The notes: generated from the sequence alone by a model not told the origin. A DNA stretch of 64,000 nucleotides from Yersinia rochesterensis (GCF_003600645.1 NZ_CP032482.1:2418001-2482000); one strand, 5' to 3'; positions 1-9,957 are shown, counted from the first letter of the stretch. Program-made: numbers and translations.

Positions 1-327
<327 letters not shown>

Positions 328-364
328 TTACTTCTCCTATCGTCTTAATTCAAACCAAAATTAC

Positions 365-598
<234 letters not shown>

Positions 599-658
599 CT
601 AGCTAGGCGAACAGACCTCTTGCTATGCAAGCATAGAGAAGCCTGTTACTTGAGTGCC

Positions 659-1210
659 TTACTGTCTCTTCTTAGGTGCGAGCACCATGATCATCTGACG
701 ACCTTCGATACGAGTCGGGAAGGACTCCACGACGGCCAAATCAGAATCTTCAGTCAGATCTTTTTTGACACGGTTAAGGACTTCCATGCCGATCTGTTGG
801 TGCGCCATCTCACGTCCACGGAATCGCAGAGTGATTTTGGCTTTATCGCCATCTTCCAGAAAGCGAATCAGGTTGCGTAGTTTGACCTGATAGTCGCCAT
901 CATCGGTACCAGGACGGAATTTAATTTCCTTGACCTGAATGACTTTTTGCTTTTTCTTCTGTTCTTTTGTCGACTTGCTCTTCTCATAGAGGAATTTGCC
1001 GTAATCCATGATACGGCAAACCGGCGGCTCGGCATTCGGACTGATTTCTACTAAATCAACACCGGCTTCCTCGGCTTTTTCAAGAGCTTCATTCAGACTG
1101 ACAATGCCAATCTGCTCACCATCGACGCCTGTTAAGCGAACTTCTGTGGCGCGAATCTCTTTGTTGATGCGATTAGGACGCGCCGGTTGAACTCGTTTTC
1201 CGCCTTTAAT
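659..1210 (-). CDS. infC: Translation initiation factor IF-3 with AUU start codon
   Basis: IF-3 binds the 30S subunit and enforces start-codon choice. An ATG-only reading gives just 116 residues ([15 protein letters not shown]...) starting at 1009. The open frame continues upstream with the canonical IF-3 N-terminal domain and reaches ATT at 1208-1210, followed by [13 protein letters not shown]. From there the product is 183 residues, close to the 180 of E. coli. GGAGG lies just upstream, inside the last thrS codons, and the thrS stop is 3 bases before the ATT. The rare AUU start is the known device by which IF-3 represses its own translation. A short TEDSD stretch near the C-terminus is an insertion relative to E. 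coli as I remember it. Confidence 0.97.
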   Translation of the reverse strand: MKGGKRVQPARPNRINKEIRATEVRLTGVDGEQIGIVSLNEALEKAEEAGVDLVEISPNAEPPVCRIMDYGKFLYEKSKSTKEQKKKQKVIQVKEIKFRPGTDDGDYQVKLRNLIRFLEDGDKAKITLRFRGREMAHQQIGMEVLNRVKKDLTEDSDLAVVESFPTRIEGRQMIMVLAPKKRQ

Positions 1211-1213
1211 ACT

Positions 1214-3142
1214 TTATTCCTCCAGTTGATGAAGACTACGGCTGCGAATTTCTGCTAGCAGCTGGTCTACGACCACGTTGACGTCTAAGCTTCCTAAGTC
1301 TTTACCACGGCGGGTACGAACGGCAATTTTGCCTGATTCGACCTCTTTATCGCCACAGACCAACATATATGGAACCCGACGCAACGTATGTTCACGAATT
1401 TTAAAGCCAATCTTCTCATTTCTCAAGTCCGCTTTTGCCCGAATCCCTGCATCTTGCAGTTTTTTGGTCACTTGTTGGACATAATCAGACTGACTATCGG
1501 TGATATTCATCACCACGACTTGTACCGGTGCTAACCAAGTTGGGAAGAAGCCTGCATATTCTTCGGTAAGAATACCGATGAAGCGCTCCATTGACCCCAA
1601 AATAGCACGGTGAATCATTACTGGCACCTGGCGATCGTTATTTTCGCCGATGTAAGACGCACTTAAGCGGCCCGGTAATGAGAAATCGAGCTGTACGGTA
1701 CCACACTGCCACGCACGATCCAAACAATCATGCAAGGTAAATTCAATTTTCGGACCGTAGAAGGCACCTTCACCCGGCTGATAATCAAACGGAATACCGT
1801 TTTCGGTCAGCGCAGCGGCTAAATCGTCTTCAGCACGAGTCCATAAGTCATCGCTACCGATACGTTTTTCAGGGCGCGTAGATAGCTTGACCACAATCTT
1901 TTCGAAGCCAAAGGTGCTGTACATGTCGTACACCATCTTGATACAGCTGTTCACTTCATCGCGAACCTGCTCTTCAGTACAGAAGATGTGGGCGTCGTCC
2001 TGAGTAAAGCCACGCACACGCATTAAGCCGTGCAATGCGCCTGATGGTTCATTACGATGGCAGCTACCGAACTCAGCCATACGCAGTGGCAGGTCACGGT
2101 ATGACTTCAACCCTTGGTTGAAGATCTGCACATGCCCTGGGCAGTTCATTGGCTTGATGCAGTACTCGCGGTTTTCTGACGACGTGGTGAACATATGCTC
2201 AGCATAGTTCTCCCAATGCCCTGTTTTTTCCCACAGAACACGGTCCATCATAAATGGCCCTTTCACTTCCTGGTACTGGTACTCTTTGAGCTTCATGCGC
2301 ACAAAAGTTTCCAGCTCACGGAAGATTGTCCAGCCATCATTGTGCCAGAACACCATACCGGGCGCTTCTTCCTGCATGTGGTAAAGGTCCAATTGCTTAC
2401 CAATCTTACGATGGTCGCGTTTGGCGGCTTCTTCCAGACGTTGCAGATAAGCATTCAGTTGCTTTTTATCACCCCAAGCCGTGCCGTAAATACGTTGCAG
2501 CATTTTATTTTTGCTGTCGCCACGCCAATAGGCCCCAGAGGTTTTCTGCAATTTAAAATGATGGCAGAAACGCATATTGGGAACGTGTGGGCCACGGCAC
2601 ATATCAACGTATTCTTCATGGTGATATAAACCAGGGCGATCATCGCGGCTGATATTCTCGTCAAGAATAGCCACTTTATAATCTTCACCACGAGCAGCAA
2701 AAGTATCACGGGCTTCTTGCCAACTGACCTTTTTCTTGATCACGTCGTAATCTTTATCGGCAAGTTCATGCATCCGCTTTTCCAGCAGCTCAAGATCTTC
2801 CTGCGTCAGAGTACGGTCGATATCAACATCGTAATAGAAACCGTTGTCGATAACTGGGCCGATAGCCATCTTGGTATCTGGCCAAAGTTGCTTAATAGCG
2901 TGCCCCAGTAAGTGCGCACATGAATGGCGAAGAATTTCCAAGCCTTCAGCATCTTTGGTGGTGATAATGGCCAGTTGTGCATCAGATTCGATCAGGTCAC
3001 CGGCATCCACTAGTTCACCATTGACGCGGCCAGCAATACAGGCTTTTGCCAAACCGGGGCCGATATCTAAGGCAACATCAAGGACAGAAACGGCGTGATC
3101 ATATTGACGCTGACTGCCGTCAGGAAGGGTAATAACAGGCAT
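1214..3142 (-). CDS. thrS: Threonyl-tRNA synthetase
   Basis: Charges tRNA-Thr; cytoplasmic class II synthetase. At 642 residues it matches E. coli ThrRS exactly in length. Visible order: TGS domain (about 1-61), editing domain with H73xxxH77 ([10 protein letters not shown]), catalytic core with [10 protein letters not shown] carrying a zinc-ligand cysteine near residue 334, motif 2 around [11 protein letters not shown], and a C-terminal anticodon-binding domain from about 536. First gene of the thrS-infC-rpmI-rplT cluster; its stop nearly abuts the infC start. Its leader carries a recognisable translational operator, listed separately. Confidence 0.98.
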   Translation of the reverse strand: MPVITLPDGSQRQYDHAVSVLDVALDIGPGLAKACIAGRVNGELVDAGDLIESDAQLAIITTKDAEGLEILRHSCAHLLGHAIKQLWPDTKMAIGPVIDNGFYYDVDIDRTLTQEDLELLEKRMHELADKDYDVIKKKVSWQEARDTFAARGEDYKVAILDENISRDDRPGLYHHEEYVDMCRGPHVPNMRFCHHFKLQKTSGAYWRGDSKNKMLQRIYGTAWGDKKQLNAYLQRLEEAAKRDHRKIGKQLDLYHMQEEAPGMVFWHNDGWTIFRELETFVRMKLKEYQYQEVKGPFMMDRVLWEKTGHWENYAEHMFTTSSENREYCIKPMNCPGHVQIFNQGLKSYRDLPLRMAEFGSCHRNEPSGALHGLMRVRGFTQDDAHIFCTEEQVRDEVNSCIKMVYDMYSTFGFEKIVVKLSTRPEKRIGSDDLWTRAEDDLAAALTENGIPFDYQPGEGAFYGPKIEFTLHDCLDRAWQCGTVQLDFSLPGRLSASYIGENNDRQVPVMIHRAILGSMERFIGILTEEYAGFFPTWLAPVQVVVMNITDSQSDYVQQVTKKLQDAGIRAKADLRNEKIGFKIREHTLRRVPYMLVCGDKEVESGKIAVRTRRGKDLGSLDVNVVVDQLLAEIRSRSLHQLEE

Positions 3143-3145
3143 TCT

Positions 3146-3176
3146 AATTCCTTATCTACAGTGGTGACCCACACGA
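3146..3176 (-). promoter_or_regulatory. thrS translational operator (tRNA-Thr anticodon mimic) and ribosome-binding site
   Basis: On the minus strand, just before the thrS ATG, reads CGTGTGGGTCACC (3163-3175) followed by GATAAGGAATTAGAATG. The E. coli thrS leader carries the same CGTGTGGGTCACC segment, whose CGU mimics the tRNA-Thr anticodon. ThrRS binding there blocks the ribosome. Conservation of this block suggests the feedback loop operates here too. Recognition is from memory of the E. coli leader; no folding was done. Confidence 0.75.
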
Positions 3177-3186
3177 CAGATCACAT

Positions 3187-3483
3187 GCAAAATTCTAATA
3201 CTATTTAAAATCAATATGTTATAAACGCTATCCGGCTTTACTTTGCCTGATATGTACACTCATATGTACACAACTCGTTTTGCACATATAGTGTGACGCT
3301 ATAACGGACAAGTCATACTAACATTCTCATTATTGGTTTATCTACTTAGAATGTTTTCTTTATTAAGCATCCCTGCCCTTCCGTTACATACACGGTCTAT
3401 CGTCAAACACATCTGTCCTAGTATCGTTAATCGACCAGGTTACAACGCCCTCGACTGCAACCTCAGTATCCTCAATATTATAG
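3187..3483. other. Intergenic stretch between thrS and the IS110-family element
   Basis: About 300 bases with no convincing ORF on either strand. The part nearest thrS must hold the thrS promoter. An ATATGTACACTCATATGTAC near-repeat lies around 3250-3268. The remainder up to the insertion sequence shows nothing I recognise and may be decayed mobile DNA. Confidence 0.4.
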
Positions 3484-3560
3484 TGATGTGATGGACGCCC
3501 CTTCCTAAGGTAGTCAGTGCCATACTTTTACTGACTGAATTAATCTGGGAGTAACACCAC

Positions 3561-4595
3561 ATGAACACAATCAGAGTTGTTGGTATCGATATTGCCAAAT
3601 CTGTTTTTCAGGTATGTGTTTGGATGGTTGATGGTTCCGTTGCCTGGAACAGAAAAATATCACGTCAGAAATTGCTGGATACGCTTCGCCAGTTTGAGCC
3701 GGGTACTTTAATCGCGATGGAGGCTTGTTCAACCTCTCATTTCTGGGGGCGAACCCTCAGTTCTATGGGGTATAGCGTAAGGCTTATACCCGCACAGCAC
3801 GTGAAAGCATTTGTCAGAAGCCAGAAGAACGATGCAAACGATGCTCTGGCAATTTGTGAAACAGCATGCCGCCCTGGTATCCACTTTGTTCCGGTTAAAA
3901 CCACGGAACAGCAGGATATCAAAGCACTGCGGAATACCCGTCAACTGATGGTTGAGCAGAGAACCGCGCTGGCTAACCAGCTTCGTTCTTTGCTCGCTGA
4001 AAACGGCCTCATTCTTCCCGTTGGGATCCAGCGTCTCCAGCAGCAGCTACCTGAACTTATTGAAGATGCATCTAACAATTTAACTTTCACACTTCGCCGA
4101 TTGCTTTCTTTATTGCGGGAAGATATGCAGGCGCTCAATGAACGCGTTACCTATCTGGATAAAGAAATGGCTGCATTGTCTTCACAACAAACAGCATATC
4201 GCCATTTATTAACAGTCCCTGGTGTTGGCCCGCTTATCGCTGCAGCATTTATCAGTGAAGTTGATGCAGTACAATTCTCCAACGGCAGAGAATTATCCGC
4301 ATGGTGCGGCCTGGTTCCCCGGCAGCACAGTTCAGGAGGAAAACAAAGGTTGTCTTCTGTGACCAAAAACGGCAATCGCAGCCTGAGAACATTAGTCATC
4401 CATGGCGCGCGCTCAGTGATGCGCTGCGTGAAAAAACGTGATGACAACCTAGGTCTTTGGCTGAAGAGGCTCGAGGCAAGGCGAGGGTTTCTGAAAACCA
4501 CCGTAGCTTTGGCGAATAAACTGACCAGAATCATCTGGCGAATACTGACCGATGGCGTTGATTTTAATATGAGCAAGGCTTTTACTGCGAATTAA
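3561..4595 (+). CDS. IS110-family (IS1111 group) DEDD transposase
   Basis: A 344-residue recombinase. The N-terminal RuvC-like domain has VGIDIAKS (first Asp at about residue 9), an acidic residue in AMEACSTSHFW, and the SQKNDANDA motif. A central coiled region leads to the C-terminal Tnp_20 domain with VPGVGPLIAAAF and the QHSSGGK segment that carries the catalytic serine in this family. The reading frame is intact, so the element may be active. Family members recombine DNA under guidance of an RNA encoded in the element's non-coding end. Good upstream context: CTGGGAGTAACACCAC before the ATG. Confidence 0.93.
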   Translation: MNTIRVVGIDIAKSVFQVCVWMVDGSVAWNRKISRQKLLDTLRQFEPGTLIAMEACSTSHFWGRTLSSMGYSVRLIPAQHVKAFVRSQKNDANDALAICETACRPGIHFVPVKTTEQQDIKALRNTRQLMVEQRTALANQLRSLLAENGLILPVGIQRLQQQLPELIEDASNNLTFTLRRLLSLLREDMQALNERVTYLDKEMAALSSQQTAYRHLLTVPGVGPLIAAAFISEVDAVQFSNGRELSAWCGLVPRQHSSGGKQRLSSVTKNGNRSLRTLVIHGARSVMRCVKKRDDNLGLWLKRLEARRGFLKTTVALANKLTRIIWRILTDGVDFNMSKAFTAN

Positions 4596-4816
4596 CTCAA
4601 TACTCGTTAAAGAAAACATGTCTCTCTGAGTTTGCAGGCACTGATGAGAAAACGGCTACCGTCCCTGTAACAGCCTGAAGTTGACCTGGGTAATAATATA
4701 CCGGTGTAGTGATAAGGAAACAGGGTTCGGATAACATCATGGCGCAGGTAACTTTACCTACTTATGACGCCGGATATATGGTCGCAAACCGTATCGAACC
4801 AGTACTTGTAACATCC
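4596..4816 (+). ncRNA. Candidate bridge/seek RNA region of the IS1111-like element
   Basis: This is the right non-coding end, where IS1111-group guide RNAs are encoded. It contains AGTTGACC (4679-4686), the reverse complement of target bases 4832-4839; ATATATGGTC (4774-4783), identical to the right junction at 4826-4835; and TAGTGAT (4707-4713), identical to the left junction at 3481-3487. These resemble target- and donor-pairing guides but are short. Exact RNA ends and fold were not determined, so this is an inference from position plus matches. Confidence 0.45.
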
Positions 4817-4830
4817 GGGGCGTCCATATA

Positions 4831-5430
4831 TGGTCAACTAAAACCGGACACGGATTTAGGCACATTGCTGTAGTCGGCGCTCATATTCATCCGGCGATAT
4901 ATTTCCCAGCCGATAATGCCGCCTTTAAGATGATAAAAACTGTCGATATAATCGATAACATCAGCGATACCCTGACTTCGGGTTTCATAACGACGATAGT
5001 TAACCCTCTCAGCTTTCAGGCTGCGGAAAACCTTTCTGTAACAGCATTATCCAAGCAGTTACCTTTTCGGCTCATTCTACCTGTAACATCCAGTTCCTGC
5101 TGGCAGGACTGGAACTGAGTTCTGGTATATTGCTCCCCTTGATCGCTATGGAACACCACTGACCCTGTGGGTCGTCGTTTATTGACTGCCAGCCTTAAGG
5201 CCCGGACAGTCAAGTCGCTGTCCGGTTGTCTGAGAAAGCCTAACTCACTATTTTTCTTGATAAGTCCATCACGATAGCCAGATATAACCAACCCTGAGTG
5301 GTACGCAGATAGGTAATATCACCTGACCATCAGGTATTCAATGTCTCTGGATTAAACTGCCGGTTCAACAGATTAGCGGCCACGACCGCGGGTTTTCCGC
5401 AGCGTGGATAACTTCAGTCCTTATGATGTG
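4831..5430 (-). pseudogene. Decayed IS3-family transposase (orfB) with its terminal repeat
   Basis: The right terminal repeat TGTCCGGTTTTAGTTGACCA (minus strand) ends at 4831. Reading minus, recognisable IS3 pieces appear in order: NLLNRQFNPETLN, then WSGDITYLRTTQGWLYLAIVMD, then FHSDQGEQYTRTQFQ (second catalytic Asp), SRKGNCLDNAVTERF (catalytic Glu), SLKAERVNYRRYETR and finally SPDEYERRLQQCA with its stop at 4856-4858. These pieces lie in different frames with at least one internal stop (LNT*WSGD), so the gene is dead. The longest surviving frame is 5016-5291 (91 codons). The N-terminal part and orfA are missing. Confidence 0.85.
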
Positions 5431-5612
5431 TTACCGAGTAAAAGCACATCACTGGTAAGCTTTACACACAACGGATTGAACGTAAAAACCTGAACCTTCG
5501 CAACCGATTAAGACGTCTAAATAGAAAAACTCTCGGGTACTCAAAATCAGTGGAGATGCATGATAAGATAATCGGTACATTCTAGAACATAAACATTATT
5601 TGCAATAACATG
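5411..5612 (+). pseudogene. IS1-family transposase (insB) C-terminal remnant
   Basis: On the plus strand, from 5445, the frame reads [20 protein letters not shown] and then [21 protein letters not shown], which is the characteristic C-terminus of IS1 InsB. A small deletion around 5583 breaks the frame. Beyond it a shifted frame reads EHKHYLQ and stops at about 5612, as in IS1. A few further residues (SPYDVLPSK) may be visible upstream from 5416. No start, no InsA and no terminal repeats remain, so this is a fossil abutting the IS3 remnant. Confidence 0.75.
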
Positions 5613-5886
5613 ATCTACACAGTAAATACGTGACCCGATATTTCCTGATATTTTTAAAAACATCGAATTCCTGCATTCTATATATAGGAAATTTCCTACA
5701 ACTAAATTTCTTGTTTCTTATTTCAATTAAACTATAAACTTATTATAATGTTAATAAGTTGTTTACCCGCGGGCCTTTTATAGGCAATTAATTTGAATGA
5801 TAAGCTTTATTTAACAGTAAAGCTTCTTAATATATTTCAAGGTTTAAATATTATATTTATATAGAGTTAAGAAAACAAAAAGTAAT
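5613..5886 (+). promoter_or_regulatory. AT-rich upstream region of the autotransporter with a 14-bp palindrome
   Basis: About 270 bases, much richer in A+T than the flanking core genes. It holds the perfect palindrome TAGGAAATTTCCTA (5685-5698), which resembles an RcsAB-type box, and a hairpin AAGCTTTATTTAACAGTAAAGCTT around 5802-5825. The promoter of the autotransporter must lie here, but I cannot fix its -10 and -35 boxes. Confidence 0.4.
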
Positions 5887-8800
5887 ATGATTTTTATTAC
5901 TCCGCGCCTGAGTGTAATTGCATTAATATTCGGTCAATTATTTGGTGGTGTAAATGCCCAGCCCATTGTATTAAACGGAACCACAGTTATCCTAGATAAT
6001 CCAATAGTAATTGACACTGGGTCAGTGGCGGGGAGTGCTGGCTACGCTATTAGTGTTTCCAATGCTGGTAAATTAATTGTAAATAATAGTGTTGAATTAT
6101 TTACATCGGGTAATCTCGCGCATGGTATTTCCTTAAATAATAATGCCACTGCTGATTTGGCACAAGGCGGCGCTATAATAATTAAGGGTACAGGCTATGG
6201 CGTATACAGTGACAGTGGTGCTTCTATTAACTCAAATGGGCCACTATCTATCACCACTAATGGCCGCACTACTTATGCGCTCTATGCACGAGATAATGGG
6301 GGAATAAATTTAACGCAGGGTGATATATTAACTAATGGCATTAATGGTACGGGTGTTGGGGCGCTTAGTGGTGGTCAAGTTGCTCTCAATAATACTGATA
6401 TTACCACTACGAATAATAGTTCCCGAGCGGTGTTAAGTACTGGACAGAATAGTCTGGTACAAATTGATAATGCAAATATTAGTACGCAAGGTGGATATAC
6501 TACCGCTTACACTTGGGGTTCTAGAGGTATCAGTGCTGAAAACAGCGGCAGTATAAAATTAAGTAACAGTAAAGTCAGCACCGTCAGCCAGAGAGGTTTC
6601 GCTGTTTATGCGACAAATGGCGGTACTGTGGAACTAAATAATACCGCTATTGATACCCAGGGGGTATCTGGGCATGGGGTAAGTGCAAGCGGGGTCGACT
6701 CCATCGTTAATTCAGCGGGTGATCTAACGATTGATACATTTGGTAACTCTGCCCATGCAGCATCAGCCACTCTAGCAGGAGCGGTCAACCTTGGAAGTGG
6801 CGCGCGGATCAACACTAGTGGTAATACCTCAAACGGCATTAATATTATCAGTGGTGGTGGTCTTATTACTGGAGATGCTGTCACTTTGACTACCGAGGGT
6901 TTGGCTGCCAATGGTATTTATGTTGATACTATGGGGGCCGCTGCGGGGGAGGTGGCCGAAGTGATATTAACTGGGAATTCAAACCTACATACCACTGGTG
7001 AAACTTCGGATGGCATATGGAGTGCAGGAAAGCTAACCAGTATTGATATTGAAAATGTCAATATCAATACTGGTGGAAATATTTCTTATGGCATTAATGC
7101 TCAACGTGATTCTAAAGTCAAAGTTACACGAGCTGTATTGTCAACTTCAGGTGATTGGTCTTACGGAGCTGTTGCAAACCTAGGCGGGCAAATAAGTCTA
7201 GGTGCCGGGAGTTTGATTAATACACTGGGAGAGTATGCGCATGGTCTATGGGCTGCAGATGAAAAAACACAAATTAATGCAAGCGATACTTCCATTGTTG
7301 CTTATGGTTTAGGTGCTGATTCTGTCGTAGCAACAAGCCTAGGAACTGTAATATTAAGCCAACGCTCTGGTCAGTTAGTGAGTAACCATGGGACAAACTT
7401 CAGTGCTAGCGGTGGAACGATCAATGCAACTCTGGATGGAAGCGAGGTACGCAACAGTGGTTTGCTGATTAGCGCTCTTTCTGATGTTAATGGGCATCAA
7501 AGCGATATTTCCTTACAGACCAGTAATTTATCTATGCAAGGCGACATTCTGGCTGACACAATCAGTATTGCTGATCTTTCTATGTACAACACACAGTGGA
7601 CTGGCGCTGCGACCAACGGCGGGAAAATTGAGATTGATGGACTCAGCCGTTGGGATTTGACACGTAATTCTGATGTTGCAAGTATTACTAACTCCGGTTT
7701 AATTAATTTCATGAATCCTGTTCCAGGTGATGTTCTTGTCATACATGGTGACTATGTAGGTAATAATGGCACTTTGCACTTCAATACTCAGTTAGGGGAT
7801 GATACTTCCTCCACAGATAAAATAGTCATTGAAGGGAATACTTCTGGTATCACTAATGTGAGTGTTAGCAATGCTGGCGGTCAGGGAGACAAAACTCTTA
7901 ATGGAATTGAGCTGATTCAAGTGAACGGTCAGTCAGACGGTGATTTCGTGCAACGTGGACGTATTGTCGCGGGTGCTTATGACTACAGTTTGGCGCGTGG
8001 TGTCGGTGCGAATGCCGTCAACTGGTATCTGAGCAGCGCAGCGGTACCAGTTGACCCGGCGGCCCCAGTTGACCCGGCGGCCCCAGTTGACCCGGCAGCC
8101 CCAGTTGACCCGGCGACCCCAGTTGACCCGGCGACCCCAGTTGACCCGGCGACCCCAGTTGACCCGGCGACCCCAGTTGATCCGGCAGCCCCAGTTGACC
8201 CGGCAGCCCCAGTTAACCCGGCAGCCCCAGGTGACCCAGGTGAGCGAGTTGACTCAGTTAACCCATCACCATTGACCGTGCGCCCCGAGGCTGGTAGTTA
8301 TATGGCCAACTTAGCTGCCTCGAACAATATGTTTGTAACACGCTTGCATGATCGTTTAGGCGAAACTCAATATATTGATGCGTTGACTGGCGAACACAAA
8401 GTGACCAGCATGTGGTTGCGTAATGAAGGTGGCCATACCCGCTCTCGTGATACTTCAGGTCAACTGAATACACAAGCTAACCGCTATGTAATGCAATTAG
8501 GTGGAGATATTGCTCAATGGAGCAATAATGAAATGGACCGTTTTCATCTTGGCGTTATGGCTGGTTATGGTAACAGCAAAAGTACCACTGTATCACGCGT
8601 ATCAGGCTACAATGCCAAAGGGTCAACTTATGGTTATAGCGCGGGCGTATATGGAACCTGGTACGCTAATAAAGAAGATAAAGCTGGGTTATACGTGGAC
8701 AGTTGGGTGCAATACAATTGGTTCAACAATACTGTGGAAGGTCAGGATCTAGCTGCTGAAGAATACAAATCTAAAGGGATAACAACATCTGTCGAAAGCG

Positions 8801-9249
8801 GTTATACATTTAAAGTCGGCGAAAATGCTGCTAAGAATGCGACCTACTTTATCCAGCCTAAGTCACAGATAACCTGGATGGGAGTAAAAGCCGATGACCA
8901 TAAAGAAGCAAACGGTACCAATATATCGGTTGATGGAGATGGAAATATCCAGGTACGTCTGGGAGTGAAAGCCTTTATGAACGGCTATAGTAGCCAAGAT
9001 AAAGGCAAAGATCGGGTGTTCCAGCCTTTTGTTGAAGCTAATTGGATACACAACACTAAAGATTTTGGTGTCACAATGGATAATGCTACCGTGAAGCAAG
9101 ATGGGGCTGCAAATATCGGTGAGCTAAAAGCAGGTGTTGAAGGTCAGATTAACAAGAAAGTCAATCTTTGGGGTAATGTAGCTCAACAAATTGGTAGTAA
9201 AGGCTACAGTGACACTGCTGTGATATTAGGTATTAAATATAACTTCTAA
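5887..9249 (+). CDS. Autotransporter adhesin-like protein (type Va secretion)
   Basis: A 1120-residue protein. Residues 1-25 form a signal peptide ending in GGVNA. A long passenger follows (about 26-710), built of degenerate repeats rich in G, N, S and T with phrases such as [11 protein letters not shown] and [10 protein letters not shown], as expected for a right-handed beta-helix. A hexapeptide-repeat linker occupies residues 721-780. From about 795 the sequence resembles an AidA/pertactin-type translocator ([18 protein letters not shown]) and ends in the 12-strand outer-membrane barrel with terminal NF. The barrel exports the passenger to the cell surface, presumably for adhesion or aggregation; the ligand is unknown. 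It is flanked on both sides by IS remnants and is AT-rich, suggesting acquisition. The ribosome-binding site is weak. Confidence 0.9.
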   Translation: MIFITPRLSVIALIFGQLFGGVNAQPIVLNGTTVILDNPIVIDTGSVAGSAGYAISVSNAGKLIVNNSVELFTSGNLAHGISLNNNATADLAQGGAIIIKGTGYGVYSDSGASINSNGPLSITTNGRTTYALYARDNGGINLTQGDILTNGINGTGVGALSGGQVALNNTDITTTNNSSRAVLSTGQNSLVQIDNANISTQGGYTTAYTWGSRGISAENSGSIKLSNSKVSTVSQRGFAVYATNGGTVELNNTAIDTQGVSGHGVSASGVDSIVNSAGDLTIDTFGNSAHAASATLAGAVNLGSGARINTSGNTSNGINIISGGGLITGDAVTLTTEGLAANGIYVDTMGAAAGEVAEVILTGNSNLHTTGETSDGIWSAGKLTSIDIENVNINTGGNISYGINAQRDSKVKVTRAVLSTSGDWSYGAVANLGGQISLGAGSLINTLGEYAHGLWAADEKTQINASDTSIVAYGLGADSVVATSLGTVILSQRSGQLVSNHGTNFSASGGTINATLDGSEVRNSGLLISALSDVNGHQSDISLQTSNLSMQGDILADTISIADLSMYNTQWTGAATNGGKIEIDGLSRWDLTRNSDVASITNSGLINFMNPVPGDVLVIHGDYVGNNGTLHFNTQLGDDTSSTDKIVIEGNTSGITNVSVSNAGGQGDKTLNGIELIQVNGQSDGDFVQRGRIVAGAYDYSLARGVGANAVNWYLSSAAVPVDPAAPVDPAAPVDPAAPVDPATPVDPATPVDPATPVDPATPVDPAAPVDPAAPVNPAAPGDPGERVDSVNPSPLTVRPEAGSYMANLAASNNMFVTRLHDRLGETQYIDALTGEHKVTSMWLRNEGGHTRSRDTSGQLNTQANRYVMQLGGDIAQWSNNEMDRFHLGVMAGYGNSKSTTVSRVSGYNAKGSTYGYSAGVYGTWYANKEDKAGLYVDSWVQYNWFNNTVEGQDLAAEEYKSKGITTSVESGYTFKVGENAAKNATYFIQPKSQITWMGVKADDHKEANGTNISVDGDGNIQVRLGVKAFMNGYSSQDKGKDRVFQPFVEANWIHNTKDFGVTMDNATVKQDGAANIGELKAGVEGQINKKVNLWGNVAQQIGSKGYSDTAVILGIKYNF
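8047..8226 (+). repeat. Ten 18-bp tandem repeats encoding PVDPA(A/T)
   Basis: Ten consecutive 18-bp units (CCAGTTGACCCGGCGGCC and close variants) encode PVDPAA three times, PVDPAT four times, PVDPAA twice and PVNPAA once, followed by degenerate PGDPGE. They form a Pro/Asp-rich spacer between passenger and barrel. The units are nearly identical at DNA level, so slippage can change copy number in steps of six residues without breaking the frame. Confidence 0.95.
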
Positions 9250-9283
9250 TTAGCATTTGAAATAGCAAATTAGGTTGTCAATA

Positions 9284-9691
9284 GAGAGTGTTAGAAATTC
9301 TGTGTCATTCCAGTAATATGCAATCAAAAAGGAATGACACATGTTCCACCCCTTCGATTTTGACAAAGCCCTTAAAGCACTCCAGTCTGGTCAGGCACTA
9401 ACGGGGAAAAATGGTATTTTAACATCTTTAATAAAACAGTTAACCGAAGCAGCACTGGCTGCTGAGCTTGACTCTCATCTGGCTCAGGATATGGAAGCCA
9501 ACCGTAAAAACGGCTCCAGTAAAAAGACCATTAAAGCCGCTACAGGCAACTTCGAACTGGCGACGCCACGTGATCGTAATGGCTCGTTTGAACCCCTGTT
9601 AGTGAAAAAGCATCAAACCACACTGTCCTACGAGATCGAACGCAAGATCATTCGTCTGTTTGCACTGGGGATGTCCTCATGTGGCTTATGA
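9284..9691 (+). pseudogene. Truncated IS256-family (Mutator-type) transposase and left IS end
   Basis: The left end GAGTGTTAGAAATTCTGTGTC lies at about 9286. An ORF from 9341 encodes the first ~112 residues of an IS256-family transposase (MFHPFDFDKALKALQSG..., then FELATPRDRNGSFEP, KKHQTTLSYEIERKI, RLFALGMS). After FALGMS the sequence diverges and stops at 9691, where full-length members run to about 400 residues with a DDE domain. The catalytic part is therefore absent and the copy is dead. No matching right end is seen downstream. Confidence 0.88.
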
Positions 9692-9957
9692 AGACATTAC
9701 TAATTACTAATATCGGGGTGTACTAATCAACGGGGAGCAGGTCAGGTACGCAACTGTGTATACAGTTTACTTTGTGACACAGATCATGCCATAAAGTGAA
9801 GTCATATTATCACCACTTAATGCAATGGCAATAAAACCTAGCGAATAATCTATTAATACGGCAACCAAACAGTGATAATGATCACCGACAAAGTTATCAT
9901 GCTTAAACTGCTCTACGATCAGCATAATATCAACACCATATAACTGAGGGTCTACTA
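9692..9957. other. Intergenic stretch after the IS256 fragment
   Basis: About 265 bases with no convincing gene. AACTGTGTATACAGTT (around 9750) has 6-bp inverted arms but does not fit a LexA box, whose CTG and CAG are 10 bases apart. The 3' part must carry the promoter of the KTSC-domain gene. Confidence 0.35.

Larger units (their letters stand above)
3484..4830 (+). mobile_element. IS110-family, IS1111-like insertion sequence (ends approximate)
   Basis: One DEDD transposase ORF (3561-4595) is flanked by a short left end (about 70 bases) and a long right non-coding end (about 230 bases). An 11-bp perfect inverted repeat, ATGGACGCCCC at 3491-3501 and GGGGCGTCCAT at 4817-4827, sits a few bases inside each end. 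Subterminal repeats with a long right non-coding end are the hallmark of the IS1111 group, whereas IS110-group elements lack such repeats. The right boundary touches the outer end of an IS3-family terminal repeat (TGGTCAACTAAAACCGGACA from 4831). Exact ends are inferred because this family makes no clear target duplication. Confidence 0.8.

Noticed and set aside
4930..5118. Plus-strand ORF in the IS3 remnant
   Set aside because: It is antisense to recognisable IS3 transposase C-terminal sequence.
8051..8275. Plus-strand frame rich in TRRPQL repeats
   Set aside because: It is the shifted frame of the autotransporter's 18-bp repeat tract; no start signal and no independent features.
9745..9765. 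AACTGTGTATACAGTT as a LexA box
   Set aside because: CTG and CAG are only six bases apart, where LexA sites need ten.
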